Assembly (NCBI GenBank): GCA_963930645.1
Contig: OZ005654.1
Span: forward strand, 39,355,686 to 39,419,685
Source: Salticus scenicus
Lineage: Eukaryota; Arthropoda; Arachnida; Araneae; Salticidae
Reading direction: 5' to 3'
DNA: 64,000 nt
Positions 62,901-64,000 of the stretch are shown here, one piece after another. The translations under genes and the position numbers were made by a program. Each line of letters begins with the position of its first letter. The first letter of the stretch is position 1. The notes under the pieces are model-generated. The model was not told the DNA's origin and searched no databases. It saw only the letters and a program-made list of their open reading frames with translations.

Positions 62901-63786
62901 GTGGGTTAGTGGGCATACGTGCAAATAGGCCAACATTTGTAATTTATTCCAAAGCATTGTTGATGTCTGCCTTTTCTATCTGCGATGATTTTTTTCAATA
63001 GGCAATTTAGATTAAATAAGAAAAAAAAAAATTCTTCAGAAAAAGTGGTGTGGGAATAAAAAAAAAAAAAAAAAAAAAAAAAAGGCGACTACTAATATAC
63101 AGTTCTCCCGGATAAATTAGAAATGATGACATATCAGTGCGTCGCCCAGCATGTGTCTAAAAGATATATTTCTTTCACGAATTAATGTGTGCGAATCGTT
63201 AATCTAATTTGTACCGAATTTCTTAATTTCTATTAACACTACTGAATTAATCAGCGATGAAAAAAAATAAAAACACGAATATGAACGATGCTGTTTAGTA
63301 CAGGAAACATATTTTATCTCATATTTTAAAAACGTTTAGGTATCTTACCCAAAAAAGAGAAGAAGAAAAAAAAAATACGCCGTTCAAAATTTTAACAGAA
63401 CACCAATGAAATATCAGTCATTCGACTGCCTTTTTCATATCAGTGATTCATTTTAAAATTTATAAGAATTTCGGCGGGGAATACGATATATGACGATATT
63501 TAAGAGCTAAAAATGGCCGCCATCCATATACAGTTTGATTAATTACAGGAAAAACAACACATAGGCTATACTTAGGCCTGTATCTGTATACTGTAGTTTA
63601 AGAAAGAGAAAATATTATAAAATAAATTTTTTATTAAAAATTGGTTTATAAATGAAAAAAAAAAAAAAAAAGTTACTATATCAATGGCATCCTTAAATTA
63701 CCAACTCAAACTTAATTAATTATCTTGTTTTATTTTTTATTTCATTTTCCAGGCGCGCTTTTTATTTCCTAAAGACTCAAAATTAA

Positions 63787-63820
<34 letters not shown>

Positions 63821-64000
63821 TGTTCGATACTGTTCGTTTCGAAACTGATTATTATTAATTTTCTTTTCTTTATCTCCCTCCCTTTCCTCCCCCCTAAGGA
63901 AAGAGAAAAAAAAAAAAAAGAATTTTGATGAAATTCTGGCAAAAGCAGAATTTAGTTTAGTACGGAGGACTATTAGTTTTTTTTTTTTTTTTTTTTTTTT
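59915..64000 (+). other. Start of the intron after the EcR-B exon
   Basis: This is A+T-rich intronic sequence with poly(A)/poly(T) tracts, a T10-G13 run at 62,012-62,034 and a perfect 48-bp palindrome at 62,657-62,704. I see no DNA-binding-domain exon (no Cys-rich zinc-finger coding) before the window ends. The common EcR exons must therefore lie more than 4 kb downstream of the B exon. Confidence 0.6.
62657..62704. repeat. Perfect 48-bp palindrome
   Basis: Twenty-four bases on each side of the centre at 62,680/62,681 (CTT|AAG) are exact complements, with no spacer. The arms carry GAATTTATAAAATAAAC. It lies in the intron after the EcR-B exon. It may be a cruciform-forming site or a compact foldback. 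Confidence 0.85.

Overview
The window looks like a piece of a large, A+T-rich arthropod nuclear genome. It is mostly intron, full of long poly(A)/poly(T) tracts, AT and AC microsatellites and decayed transposons. I see no prokaryotic operons and no complete single-exon gene. The only coding sequence I can defend is on the + strand and belongs to the ecdysone receptor gene (EcR, an NR1H nuclear receptor). That places the organism among the ecdysozoans. Very long introns, proline/serine-rich A/B segments and SINE/MITE-rich DNA suggest a chelicerate such as a spider, but this last step is inference.

Two alternative isoform-specific exons of EcR are visible. The first (12,747-13,148) encodes an EcR-A type N-terminal (A/B, AF1) segment with a KIEP sumoylation-like motif, a basic/DW motif and a SYDTY motif next to its splice donor. 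The second (about 59,579-59,914) encodes an EcR-B1 type segment with EESSPEVSSS and an acidic/aromatic DLDFWDLD motif. Both end one base into a codon that becomes Gly. Both should therefore join the same downstream common exon (Gly-Arg-Asp/Glu-Asp-Leu-Ser, then the zinc-finger DNA-binding domain), which lies beyond base 64,000. The order A then B with about 46 kb between them matches the nested two-promoter layout of insect EcR genes. A possible upstream exon for EcR-A lies at 2,875-2,959, and a CpG-rich promoter-like segment for EcR-B at about 58,640-58,870.

Layout: 1-2,874 upstream or intronic DNA with a mariner-like MITE; 2,875-2,959 candidate 5' exon; 2,960-12,746 intron with TTAA-flanked, pogo-like and other inverted-repeat elements; 12,747-13,148 EcR-A exon; 13,149-58,640 a very long intron with SINEs, hAT/Tc1-type MITEs, a five-copy interspersed family, a roughly 90-100-bp minisatellite, hammerhead-ribozyme-like motifs and several G+C-richer unique islands that may be regulatory; 58,640-59,914 EcR-B promoter, 5'UTR and coding exon; 59,915-64,000 intron leading to the common exons.

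If this reading is right, the window is the 5' regulatory half of the EcR locus, where promoter choice sets which activation domain is placed before a shared DNA- and hormone-binding body. The DR1 and DR0 nuclear-receptor-type sites near the promoters suggest feedback by the hormone cascade. That is a hypothesis from motifs only.
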